A stretch of DNA of 64,000 nucleotides, taken from positions 5,175 through 69,174 of the forward strand of contig JBGSIC010000014.1 of NCBI GenBank assembly GCA_041751875.1, in the 5' to 3' direction. Within the stretch, counting starts at the first letter, position 1, and the number at the start of each line of letters is the position of its first letter. The position numbers and the translations under genes are program-made. Source of the DNA: JBGSIC01 sp041751875 (GTDB taxonomy: Bacteria; Bdellovibrionota; FAC87; UBA2466; JACKAF01). The notes under the pieces are model-generated. The model was not told where the DNA came from and made no database searches. It worked only from the letters and a program-made list of their open reading frames with translations. Positions 35,984 through 44,236 of this stretch are shown piece by piece.

Positions 35984-36859
35984 ATGGGAACGCTCCGCGA
36001 GAAACTCCTCGCTGGTAATAAAGTCATCAGTGCTGAAATCACGCCCCCGAAGGGAATAGGCGTGAAAAAGCTTTTGGACAACGCTCGCCTTCTTTCTCCT
36101 TTTGTAGACGCCATCAACATCACCGACTGCCAACGCGCTTTAGTGAAGATGTCGAGTTTGGCCGCCTGCAAAGTTCTGCTCGATGAAGGCCTCGAACCGG
36201 TTTACCAACTTACCTGCCGCGATCGAAATAGAATCGCTCTCCAATCCGATCTGATGGGAGCCGGAGCTTTGGGCATTACAAATTTACTCTGCCTAACTGG
36301 CGATCCGGTTAAAGTCGGCGACCACCCCGATTCCAAACCCGTTTTTGAACTCGAAGCGGTCGGCCTTTTAAATATCGTACAAAAACTGCAAGCTCGTGAA
36401 GACGATAAGGGCAACAAAATGAACAAGGCTACCCAGTTCTTCGTCGGGGCCGTCGTCAACCCCACATTGAAAAGCGCGGGACAGATGGTACGCCTGGAAA
36501 AGAAAATCCAATCGGGTGCCCTTTTCTTTCAGACGCAAGCCAACTACGATTTAGAAGATTTTGTGGGTTTCTTGAAAAGCGCGAAATCACGGCAGACAAA
36601 AATCATCGCCGGTGTGCTCATCATCGAGTCCTACGAAATGCTGGCCTATATTCACAAAAATCTTCCCGGTGTCCAGGTTCCCGAAGATGTGCTCCAACGT
36701 TTCGAGCGCTCCAAAGATCCGCTTCAAACCGGAATCGACTTTGCCGTGGAAACCATGTTGGCGGTCGAAAAGGAATGCGCTGGTTTTCACCTCATGTCCA
36801 TTCGAGCTGAAGAGCTCATCCCTAAAGTGATGGAGTCTTATGCCAAACGAAAGTCTTAG
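35984..36859 (+). CDS. metF: 5,10-methylenetetrahydrofolate reductase
   Basis: The enzyme reduces methylene-THF to methyl-THF with an FAD cofactor. The 291-residue TIM-barrel product has the family N terminus VISAEITPPKGIG, INITDCQRALVKMSSLAA, TCRDRNRIALQSDLMGAGALG, and the flavin-site strand NLLCLTGDPVKVGDHP. It overlaps gcvT by 20 bases, so both are coupled: both use THF one-carbon units. This short form matches MetF proteins that are not of the E. coli subgroup. Confidence 0.9.
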   Translation: MGTLREKLLAGNKVISAEITPPKGIGVKKLLDNARLLSPFVDAINITDCQRALVKMSSLAACKVLLDEGLEPVYQLTCRDRNRIALQSDLMGAGALGITNLLCLTGDPVKVGDHPDSKPVFELEAVGLLNIVQKLQAREDDKGNKMNKATQFFVGAVVNPTLKSAGQMVRLEKKIQSGALFFQTQANYDLEDFVGFLKSAKSRQTKIIAGVLIIESYEMLAYIHKNLPGVQVPEDVLQRFERSKDPLQTGIDFAVETMLAVEKECAGFHLMSIRAEELIPKVMESYAKRKS

Positions 36860-37946
36860 AACCCCTCTTTATTCGCACCACGTGGATCTCAAAGCACGCA
36901 TGGTACCTTTTGCTGGCTATGAAATGCCCGTGCAGTACTCGGGCGTTTTAGAAGAAACCAAAGCCGTGCGCCAAGCAGCAGGGCTTTTTGACGTGAGCCA
37001 CATGGGGCAATTCGCCTTGCGAGGAAAAGACGCGCTTTCCGCTTTGAATAAACTCGTCACCAACGACTTGGAAAAGCTCCAGCTGGGTCAAGCGCAGTAC
37101 AATGTCCTTTGTCGACCCGATGGGGGCGCCATCGACGATCTCGTAGTCTACCGCCGAGCGGAAGACTATATCTATATTTGTGTAAATGCCTCGAACAGGG
37201 AAAACGATTTTCAATGGATGCAGTCGCACCTTCCCCCTCAACTTTCTTTCGAAGATGAAAGCGAAGCAACCGCTTTGATCGCACTTCAAGGCCCGCGGTC
37301 AGTGGAAATTTTGGATGCTTTGGGACTGGGCGCTGTTACCGCCAAGCTTCCCTACTACTGGGCTACGGAAGGCGAAATCGGCGTCATTTCCGCTTACGTT
37401 TCGCGCACAGGCTACACGGGAGAAGATGGGTTTGAACTTTACGTGGAAGCAGAAAATGCTGGCGCGTTGTGGGAACAAATCTTAGACGTCGGAATGGACA
37501 AGGGCTGCATCCCGTGCGGTCTGGGATCACGCGATACTCTGCGCACTGAAATGGGGTATCCGCTTTACGGCCATGAACTCACACTGAACTCGTCGCCGAT
37601 AGCGGCAGGACTTAAATGGGTTGTGAAACTTAAGAAGAATGAATTTATCGGGAAAGAGGCGCTTCAGAAAGAAGTCGAAATGGGTTCGCCCCGACAACTT
37701 AAAGCGATGCTTCTCACCGACCGGCGCATGGCGCGGCCCGGTTATCCCATCTTGAGCGAAGGCAAAGTGGTGGGCGAAGTCACCAGCGGTGTCTTTAGTC
37801 CCCACCTGGATGCACCTATTGCACTGGGCTTTGTCGAAAAAGCCGCAGCGACGGCTCCCACGTTCGACATCGAAGTCCGAGGAGCGGCGGTACCCGCGAA
37901 GGTAGTACCCTTACCCTTCGTGCAACCGCACACCCGAAAGTTCTAA
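36840..37946 (+). CDS. gcvT: Glycine cleavage system T protein (aminomethyltransferase)
   Basis: GcvT releases ammonia from the aminomethyl-lipoyl arm of GcvH and passes the carbon to THF. The 368-residue product shows LYSHHVDLKARMVPFAGYEMPVQY near its N terminus and GLFDVSHMGQ. Catalytic-region blocks VTNDLEKLQLGQAQYNVLC and SRTGYTGEDGFELY follow. GLGSRDTLRTEMGYPLYGHEL and FIGKEAL lie in the C-terminal half. It starts inside the end of metF. The gcvH-PA-PB genes that complete the system begin 4.5 kb downstream, after two exported CxxCH proteins. Confidence 0.96.
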   Translation: MPNESLRTPLYSHHVDLKARMVPFAGYEMPVQYSGVLEETKAVRQAAGLFDVSHMGQFALRGKDALSALNKLVTNDLEKLQLGQAQYNVLCRPDGGAIDDLVVYRRAEDYIYICVNASNRENDFQWMQSHLPPQLSFEDESEATALIALQGPRSVEILDALGLGAVTAKLPYYWATEGEIGVISAYVSRTGYTGEDGFELYVEAENAGALWEQILDVGMDKGCIPCGLGSRDTLRTEMGYPLYGHELTLNSSPIAAGLKWVVKLKKNEFIGKEALQKEVEMGSPRQLKAMLLTDRRMARPGYPILSEGKVVGEVTSGVFSPHLDAPIALGFVEKAAATAPTFDIEVRGAAVPAKVVPLPFVQPHTRKF

Positions 37947-37964
37947 AAGGTGCCTGGCACCTTT
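37946..37964. repeat. Palindromic AGGTGCC/GGCACCT element at gcvT stop
   Basis: AAAGGTGCC (37946-37954) and GGCACCTTT (37956-37964) form a near-perfect hairpin touching the gcvT stop codon. The core is the same as the nested palindrome at 23391-23438, which also overlaps a stop codon. It may act as a transcription terminator. Confidence 0.8.
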
Positions 37965-38273
37965 CGGAACCGCCCAAGGTTTGGACAGCGCGCGTGCCTC
38001 TCTAACGAAATCGCAATTTTACAATGAAACAGTCCACCTAAGCCCCCTCCGTTTCGTATTCGCGTGGTCTTCACCTGGCCCAAAGTGACAACAGTACTAG
38101 CACTCGACAAATTGCGCGCCTGAGTCACGCAGCAAAAAAAGGCACCACTTAAAGAAATCAGTTCGAGCTTTGGCATTCGCGTTGCACTTTCAACGGGTGA
38201 GGGAACGCGTCGTCAGACGTATTCACTCAGTTTGCTTGTTGTTGTAGTAGAGCGACGTTAGCGAGAGTGGCGC
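37965..38273. other. Non-coding region upstream of the first CxxCH protein
   Basis: Nothing recognisable is coded here. The stretch contains a sigma-54-type promoter at 38171-38186 and a leader of about 77 bases that leads to the next ATG. Space for an enhancer-binding protein lies in the ~200 bases upstream of the promoter. Confidence 0.5.
38171..38186 (+). promoter_or_regulatory. Sigma-54-type promoter of the first CxxCH protein gene
   Basis: TGGCATTCGCGTTGCA fits the RpoN pattern TGGCA-N6-TTGCA with exact spacing. The transcript would start near 38197 and have a 77-base leader before the ATG at 38274. RpoN-dependent promoters need an AAA+ enhancer-binding activator. Confidence 0.65.
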
Positions 38274-39890
38274 ATGGAACGTAAGACATTTATTTCTCTC
38301 TTTTCTCTTCTTTTCGTTTTCACGAGTGCGGCATCCCATGCTGAGTCGCATTCTTTTGGAAGTGATCCTAGCGTATTTAAAGGCCGCGCCATTGTTCCCC
38401 AAGATGCTCCGGAGAAAAAGCCTTTCGTCGATTTGTATATGAAAGACCGTCGTGGCAGCCGTATCGAACGTGCTAACTACCGGACAGAACTTGAAAAGCG
38501 CCGTGAACAGCCTCTCACCAAAAGCGTACTAAGAGATTTTGACGCGGTACTAGGTAAAACCACCGATCTCGCTATCATTTACGCAGAAGGCATTAACAAC
38601 AACCCGCTTCTCGGCGGTAAAGGCAAAATGGATAGCTTCCAGGAAGCAGCCCGCGCGTTTTCTGAACTTTTAGGCTCCATCCCCCGCGATGAAGAAAAAA
38701 CCATGGCGGGAAAAATCAAAGATTTGCGCGATAGTTTCGAAGAAAAACGCGAACGCATGGAAGGCGATTCCGATCTAACGCCAGAAGAAAAACAAGAATT
38801 GGAATATTTGAAACTGGGCTTGTGGGCTTCTGACGAAGCAACCAGCATGCTTAAAGACGGTGAAGAGCACAAAGAAGCGGAAGGCAATGATGAGAGCCAG
38901 CAGTTCCGCAAAGCTTTCTCAACCGCATTTTCGGAAAAATTGGAACGCAACCGCAAAGAACATGCCCTTTTTGAAAAGGCCGCTAAGGGTGACCCCGCGG
39001 CAAAAAAAGAATTGATTGCTCGTAACCCGGTAACGCTATTAACGTACGCCGCTCAACAGAAGTTGCCGGAGAAAGCTGCGGAAGCCATTCGCGCTTTAAG
39101 CACGGGCGAAAATAACAGTTTAACCCTTTACGACGAAAACAACGTCGCGATTCCCATTACCTTCGGAAAAACGCCGGAAGAGATTCAAGCCACGCTTGAT
39201 AAATGGCGCGACCGATACGCAAGCGGATCCTTTTCGCTACAACCTTTAGCAAAACTGCCCGTCACCGCAGCCGCGCCCGAACGGCCTGCTGCCACGGCGC
39301 AAGTTCCTCGCGCGGGTGCTAGCGACGACAACGTTTCCCGTGCACGGCCTGGGCAGGCCTCGGCACCCCAAAACGCTATCGCCCAAAACCAAGCGCTGAT
39401 CGCAGCGCAACAGGTCGCCGCTCAGCGAGAAGCCGATAGACAGCGCGCGCTAGAAATTGTTCAACAGCGCGCCCAACAATTTAACGCCAATCGCCGGGCA
39501 CAATTAGGCCAAACCGCTCAGGGAAGAATTGCTTCGGTTTTGGACAACCAAAAATTAAGAGATCAAGCCGCTGCGCAGTTGGCTCAACAACAAGCCGCCC
39601 GCCAAGCCGCCGTCGCTCGTTTTGGTCTTGCCCGACTCTTAGAATCCCGTCGCCGCGCTTCTCCGGTTTCCTACCGTGTTCCCGGACAACGGGGTGGCAA
39701 TGTAAGCGCCTCAGCCGATCCGGAAGGTTATATGGAAAACCGCTGCGCGAGCTGCCATGCGGTAGATTCGTTGCCCGAACAAATCCGCAACGCCGATCCA
39801 AACGGCATCTTGGCTCAAATGCCTTACGACGGCACGCCGATGGACGAGACCGAAAAACAGGCTCTCATCGATTGGGCAAATACGATATAA
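38274..39890 (+). CDS. Exported protein with C-terminal CxxCH (cytochrome c-like) module
   Basis: The 538-residue product begins with a signal peptide (MERKTFISLFSLLF, cleavage near SHA|ES). Residues 30-340 are Lys/Glu-rich and helical. Residues 340-470 are Ala/Gln/Arg-rich with long coiled stretches. The C-terminal 60 residues carry CASCH (Cys491-His495), followed by AQMPYDGTPMDETEKQALIDWA, whose Met is a plausible second heme ligand. It matches the end of a c-type cytochrome domain. The gene is preceded by a sigma-54-type promoter and followed by a second protein of the same design. The role of the large N-terminal part is unknown. Confidence 0.82.
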   Translation: MERKTFISLFSLLFVFTSAASHAESHSFGSDPSVFKGRAIVPQDAPEKKPFVDLYMKDRRGSRIERANYRTELEKRREQPLTKSVLRDFDAVLGKTTDLAIIYAEGINNNPLLGGKGKMDSFQEAARAFSELLGSIPRDEEKTMAGKIKDLRDSFEEKRERMEGDSDLTPEEKQELEYLKLGLWASDEATSMLKDGEEHKEAEGNDESQQFRKAFSTAFSEKLERNRKEHALFEKAAKGDPAAKKELIARNPVTLLTYAAQQKLPEKAAEAIRALSTGENNSLTLYDENNVAIPITFGKTPEEIQATLDKWRDRYASGSFSLQPLAKLPVTAAAPERPAATAQVPRAGASDDNVSRARPGQASAPQNAIAQNQALIAAQQVAAQREADRQRALEIVQQRAQQFNANRRAQLGQTAQGRIASVLDNQKLRDQAAAQLAQQQAARQAAVARFGLARLLESRRRASPVSYRVPGQRGGNVSASADPEGYMENRCASCHAVDSLPEQIRNADPNGILAQMPYDGTPMDETEKQALIDWANTI

Positions 39891-39915
39891 GCCCACGCCC
39901 TCTCTAAGAACTGAG

Positions 39916-39939
39916 CAAACTGTTCACGTGAACAGTTTG
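39916..39939. repeat. Perfect 24-bp palindrome
   Basis: The half CAAACTGTTCAC is followed by its exact reverse complement, giving a 24-base palindrome centred on CACGTG. It lies 26 bases after the stop of the first CxxCH gene. It could be a terminator hairpin (no U-run of note) or an operator for a dimeric regulator of the downstream sigma-54-type promoter. Confidence 0.85.
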
Positions 39940-40177
39940 TCGTATAACGATCCTATTCTCCCCTCAACACCCGAGAGTCTTGCGCTTTTACGAAAATCAT
40001 CAAAGCAAGTCCTTCCTGACTTTCGTCCGCAATCAGCACTCGCGAAAACGCCTCCCTTTCTCCTTTAAACCAGACGCTCGCGTGCTCTCTGCAAACCTTT
40101 TAAGCAGTAAGTCTGCATACTTGCAGAACTCTGATAGAATACGTGTTCAACCCAAGGCTACGGGCTCCTTCTGAGCC

Positions 40178-40193
40178 TGGCACCTCCCTTGCA
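40178..40193 (+). promoter_or_regulatory. Sigma-54-type promoter of the second CxxCH protein gene
   Basis: TGGCACCTCCCTTGCA matches TGGCA-N6-TTGCA, including the TGGCAC form of the -24 box. Transcription would start near 40204, 18 bases before the ATG at 40222. AGGGGAC serves as RBS. Confidence 0.7.
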
Positions 40194-40221
40194 TTTTTAG
40201 GGGCTATTACAGGGGACAACT

Positions 40222-42378
40222 ATGCTTGTGGTGCGCACTTTTTCTCTTCTTCTTTTGGCCGCCGTTTTAGGAACACCTGTTTTCGCAGATATATACCGCG
40301 ACGTTTACGCCGGTTTCGGAAAAGTCGCTGAAAACGCCGAAAGCACCACACGCAATCTAGCTCGCAGCTGGGAAGAGAACAGCATGACCGAGAACGCCAC
40401 TGTTATGGCGACCTGGCTGTCTAATCCGAAACTTAGCGAAAAAACCATTGAAGCTGTTCTCAGCGCGGCCCGGGAACTCACTAAGAAAGATAAGAATAAT
40501 ATTTTTGCCCGCTACCTGAAGTACAGCGCCCAAACGGTTTTGAAAGAGCGTTTTCAAGAAATAGATGTGGAAGACGCGAAAATAGATTCCCAATACAAAG
40601 AAGCTTTTGCAGCCGCTCTAGAAGAAGAGAAGCCTGCCTCCGAAAAGCCTGCCTCCGAAAAGCCGGCTGGCGACAAAGCCACTGCGCAGAACTCCACACC
40701 GACGACCGAAAAGCCCGCCGCCGACGATGTAGATGACCAAACTACACACGAGGGATCAGGCGGTCCCGTTCCCGGAGATGCCACGCGCCCCACTGATGAC
40801 AGCCCCATTTCAAAGTGGGTAAGCGGATTGGGCCTAAAGGAAGCCGGCGCGAACGCGAAAGTCGAAAAATGGATGAAGGAACTTGAAAACAAAGAAACCC
40901 GCTGGGGGGCCGCCGAAAAACTTCTCGCGCAAGACGCCATCTGGAACAAAGACAAAGCACTTTTGAAAAACTTAAGCGAGTTTGAATTGTCAGGAGAGGC
41001 GCAGGAGACATTGAAAAAACTTTACGCTGCTCGCAATCAGACCGATGTCAAAGTGCTTCGCGCTGCGGCTCACGGCGATCCCGAGGACAAAGCTTCGCGC
41101 TTAGAGGTCACTCGTCGAGTCAACTCCACCGAGAAAGAGAATGATTGGATGCAAAAGGGCTTCCCTTCCATCCGCCCTGAACTTCTTTTGGAATTTAAGG
41201 AAAAGATTAAAAGCGATGATACGACCGTCGCCGGTAAAGCGCTCGCGGAAATGATTGGCACCTTAAACTCTGACCAGAAAAGCGCGCTTAAAGATAAAGC
41301 TTCCGGATGGCTGGAGAAGAATAAGGACGAGGGACTCAAAACTTTCGCCGCACGCATGGCATGTGCCTCTCTTCTCGCGCTTTCCAAGGGTAAAGAGGTA
41401 GCGAAGGCCTGCAAAGATCTCGGTGACTTCGCTGACAAGTTCAATACTGCTTACGAACAAGTGCGGAACGGACACAAAAAGTTTCACGAATATCTGGCCA
41501 AAGCAGACGAGAAAGGCGGCGTGGAGAAAGCACGTGCCTGGCTTTTCGACAAAACGAAAGGCAACTACTCGGAAGAAAACCTCATGGACTATTTAGGTCA
41601 ACGTGTAGAGAGCTGCGACAAACTGAAAAGTGGAACAGAAGAGCAAAAAAATGCGTGTGATGACGCCACTCGTTTAGCCAAGGTGCTCGGCTGGAAGGAC
41701 GACAAGGGCAACTGGAATTTAAATATGAGCACGCGCGACGCAGGAACCGACAGCAACGCCGCCCAACTGGTCCAGCTCGGGGGCGCGGATGACATCGGTA
41801 AAAACCTCGCTGCCTTTGGAAGACGCGAAACGGGCTTTAATCCGAATACCAAAACGAAAACCTTCGGAAAAGATAACAATCGAAGCCGCTTCCAAAGTTT
41901 TGCCTATGCTCCCACTCACAACGCGGCGGGTGGACAGGACTCAGCTCTGAACAAAACTTTCACGAAGAAGAAGCCTAAACTCTATTCGGTCAAAGACGGA
42001 AAAGTGGCCGTGCTCGGCAAGGCTCCCACAATGGCTGCCGCTGCTCCTAAAACCGAAACTCCGACGGAAGGCGAAAAGCCCGCCGGAACGGATGACACGA
42101 AACAAACTCCGGCTCAGAAACAGTTTAAAGCCTTAACCGCTGCGGAGATAGACACCAAGATTCTCAGCGCCGGAGCCAACAAGTGCGCCCAATGCCACCA
42201 CGACAACGATGGCGGCCGGGGCTCGCTTTCCGCAGAGTTCCTGAACGGCTCATTCGAAAACGAAGATCAGTTCAATAAAATGGTTGGTCCCCAACTCAAA
42301 CTAAAAGGGGTCACGCTTACACCGGATGAAATTCGGTCGCTTCGAATCCTTTCCGGTTTCGAGGAGGCAGCAAAGTAG
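40222..42378 (+). CDS. Second exported protein with C-terminal CxxCH module
   Basis: The 718-residue product has a signal peptide (MLVVRTFSLLLLAAVLG, cleavage near VFA|DI). It has a Lys/Glu-rich helical body, a (EKPAS)-type short repeat near residue 140 and two Pro/Thr-rich linkers. A C-terminal module carries CAQCH (Cys655-His659) followed by HDNDGGRGS and TPDEIRSLRILSG. CxxCH is the covalent heme site of c-type cytochromes; the second heme ligand is not obvious. Gene size and design match the preceding gene, and both are behind sigma-54-type promoters. Function is unknown. Confidence 0.82.
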   Translation: MLVVRTFSLLLLAAVLGTPVFADIYRDVYAGFGKVAENAESTTRNLARSWEENSMTENATVMATWLSNPKLSEKTIEAVLSAARELTKKDKNNIFARYLKYSAQTVLKERFQEIDVEDAKIDSQYKEAFAAALEEEKPASEKPASEKPAGDKATAQNSTPTTEKPAADDVDDQTTHEGSGGPVPGDATRPTDDSPISKWVSGLGLKEAGANAKVEKWMKELENKETRWGAAEKLLAQDAIWNKDKALLKNLSEFELSGEAQETLKKLYAARNQTDVKVLRAAAHGDPEDKASRLEVTRRVNSTEKENDWMQKGFPSIRPELLLEFKEKIKSDDTTVAGKALAEMIGTLNSDQKSALKDKASGWLEKNKDEGLKTFAARMACASLLALSKGKEVAKACKDLGDFADKFNTAYEQVRNGHKKFHEYLAKADEKGGVEKARAWLFDKTKGNYSEENLMDYLGQRVESCDKLKSGTEEQKNACDDATRLAKVLGWKDDKGNWNLNMSTRDAGTDSNAAQLVQLGGADDIGKNLAAFGRRETGFNPNTKTKTFGKDNNRSRFQSFAYAPTHNAAGGQDSALNKTFTKKKPKLYSVKDGKVAVLGKAPTMAAAAPKTETPTEGEKPAGTDDTKQTPAQKQFKALTAAEIDTKILSAGANKCAQCHHDNDGGRGSLSAEFLNGSFENEDQFNKMVGPQLKLKGVTLTPDEIRSLRILSGFEEAAK

Positions 42379-42481
42379 GCGTCTTAATCTGATGCTAAGG
42401 GGAGTTCTAGGTTTTCATTGACTAGCCCTTTAAATTTCCTATGTTATGGCTTGATTCGAGCTATTTCATAAGGGCGGCCAG

Positions 42482-42871
42482 ATGAACATTCCTGACGGAT
42501 TGCGTTACACCAAAGAACACGAGTGGGTACTTCTAGGAACGGGAGCAAAAGAGGCCACCGTGGGCATCACCCAGTATGCTCAAGAAGCCTTGGGCGACGT
42601 GACCTTCATCGAACTTCCCAATGTGGGCGACACGCTCACTCAAAGCAAAACTTTCGGAGTTGTCGAATCGGTTAAAGCCGTGAGCGACCTCTACGCCCCT
42701 GTTTCGGGAACGGTTTCCAAGGTTAACAAGGCCGTCCTCGAATCCCCTGAACTGGTGAACGAAGACCCGTACGGCAAAGCCTGGATGCTAACCATCGATG
42801 TGAGCAGCCTTGACGAAAAAACGTTGATGAGCGCCGATCAATACCGCACCTTCTTAGAGGAACAACACTAA
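42482..42871 (+). CDS. gcvH: Glycine cleavage system H protein
   Basis: GcvH shuttles the aminomethyl group on a lipoyl arm between GcvP, GcvT and GcvL. The 129-residue product has YTKEHEWV, VGITQYAQEALGDVTFIELP, and the lipoylated Lys in VVESVKAVSDLYAPVSG. NEDPYGKAWMLTI is also present. It is the first gene of gcvH-gcvPA-gcvPB, and gcvPA starts on the base after its stop. Confidence 0.97.
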   Translation: MNIPDGLRYTKEHEWVLLGTGAKEATVGITQYAQEALGDVTFIELPNVGDTLTQSKTFGVVESVKAVSDLYAPVSGTVSKVNKAVLESPELVNEDPYGKAWMLTIDVSSLDEKTLMSADQYRTFLEEQH

Positions 42872-44236
42872 GTGCCCAGTTTCCCGCTCACTCCCGACGA
42901 GGAGCGCCGAGCTCTCGAAGTTATCGGCGTTCAGACCATCGAAGATCTTTTTTCGTCTATTCCCCCTCAGGTGCGCGAGCGGGCAAAGATGGATTTTGGC
43001 GAAGCCAACGCAGGTTTAAGTGAACATGAACTGCGTCGTTACTTCGACGGCATCGCTAAACACAACACCCAACATACTTCTCACTTTTTGGGTGGTGGGG
43101 TTTACGACAATATTATTCCAGCCATCGTAAACCAGTTAGTGTTGCGTGGAGAATTTCTCACGTGCTACACGCCTTATCAGCCAGAAATCAGCCAGGGCAC
43201 GCTGCAGGCCATTTTTGAATTTCAAACCATGATTTGCCGCCTAACCGGCATGGAAGTTTCCAACGCATCTCTTTACGATGGCGCCTCGGCGACCGCTGAA
43301 GCGGTCATGATGGCCCAGCGTATTTCGGGAAAGCCCGACGCCCCCATTCTCATGGCTGCCTCGACACCGCCTGAGTATAAAACGGTCGTAAACACGTTTT
43401 TAAAATGTAACTCTTCACCGCCCATTGAAGTGCCCTGGAACAAAGAGGGTTCACTCGACGAAGAGAAACTCAAGAGTTTAATAGCAGAACACAAGCCCAG
43501 CGCTTTGGTTGTGGCTTCTCCAAACTATTTTGGTCTCATTGAGCCCTTAGACGTAATTCGCAAGCACTTACCAGCGGATTGCCTTTTGATTGTCACCATG
43601 GCCGACCCCTCTGCCCTTTCGCTATTTGAAACACCCGCAGCGCTCGGAGCGGATGTTGTCGTGGGCGAAGCGCACCAGTTCGGGACTCCCATGCTCTTTG
43701 GCGGACCGCACGTAGGTTTCTTTGCTACCAAGAAGAAGTTTCTTCGCAACCTGCCAGGACGCTTGGTAGGCGAAACGGTTGATGATCGCGGGCAGCGCGC
43801 CTACGCGTTAACTCTTGCCACGCGCGAACAGCACATTCGGCGTGAAAAAGCGACTTCCAACATTTGCACCAACCAGGGCCTTATTGCCTTGCGCACGACG
43901 ATTTATTTGAGCTTCTTGGGCAAACAAGGACTCATCCAGTTGGGTGAAATGAACTACTCGCTGTTTGATTACCTAAAGGAATCGCTCGCCAGTCACGGCA
44001 TTCCCTTGAAATTTAAGAAGGGCCTCCACTACCGCGAAGGTGTGTTTGAAGTACCCAATCTTTCCGTGCGCTTTGACAAGCTGACGGCCAATGGCATTGT
44101 CCCCGGTATTTGTCTGTCTCAGAAGTACTCAGGGTCGCAACGAGAAGAATTTGAAAACGCTCTTCTTGTTTGCGTTCATCCCGGGCACACACGAGCGGAA
44201 ATTGATGCTCTCGTAGAGGGCCTCAGTCATGGATAA
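42872..44236 (+). CDS. gcvPA: Glycine dehydrogenase (decarboxylating) subunit 1
   Basis: The two-subunit form of the P protein splits the decarboxylase between GcvPA and GcvPB. This 454-residue N-terminal half starts with GTG at 42872, directly after gcvH. It shows the family motifs HNTQHTSHFLGGGVYDN, TPYQPEISQGTLQAIFEFQTM, NASLYDGASATAEA, GPHVGFFATKKKFLRNLPGR and THATREQHIRREKATSNICTNQ-type sequence. It has no PLP lysine of its own, as expected. It overlaps gcvPB by eight bases. Confidence 0.96.
   Translation: MPSFPLTPDEERRALEVIGVQTIEDLFSSIPPQVRERAKMDFGEANAGLSEHELRRYFDGIAKHNTQHTSHFLGGGVYDNIIPAIVNQLVLRGEFLTCYTPYQPEISQGTLQAIFEFQTMICRLTGMEVSNASLYDGASATAEAVMMAQRISGKPDAPILMAASTPPEYKTVVNTFLKCNSSPPIEVPWNKEGSLDEEKLKSLIAEHKPSALVVASPNYFGLIEPLDVIRKHLPADCLLIVTMADPSALSLFETPAALGADVVVGEAHQFGTPMLFGGPHVGFFATKKKFLRNLPGRLVGETVDDRGQRAYALTLATREQHIRREKATSNICTNQGLIALRTTIYLSFLGKQGLIQLGEMNYSLFDYLKESLASHGIPLKFKKGLHYREGVFEVPNLSVRFDKLTANGIVPGICLSQKYSGSQREEFENALLVCVHPGHTRAEIDALVEGLSHG

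Larger units (their letters stand above)
39891..40221. other. Non-coding region between the two CxxCH genes
   Basis: This region holds a perfect 24-base palindrome (39916-39939), the motif TCTGATAGAATACGTG (40130-40145) shared with 23574-23589, and a sigma-54-type promoter at 40178-40193. No protein-coding gene is supported. Confidence 0.5.
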
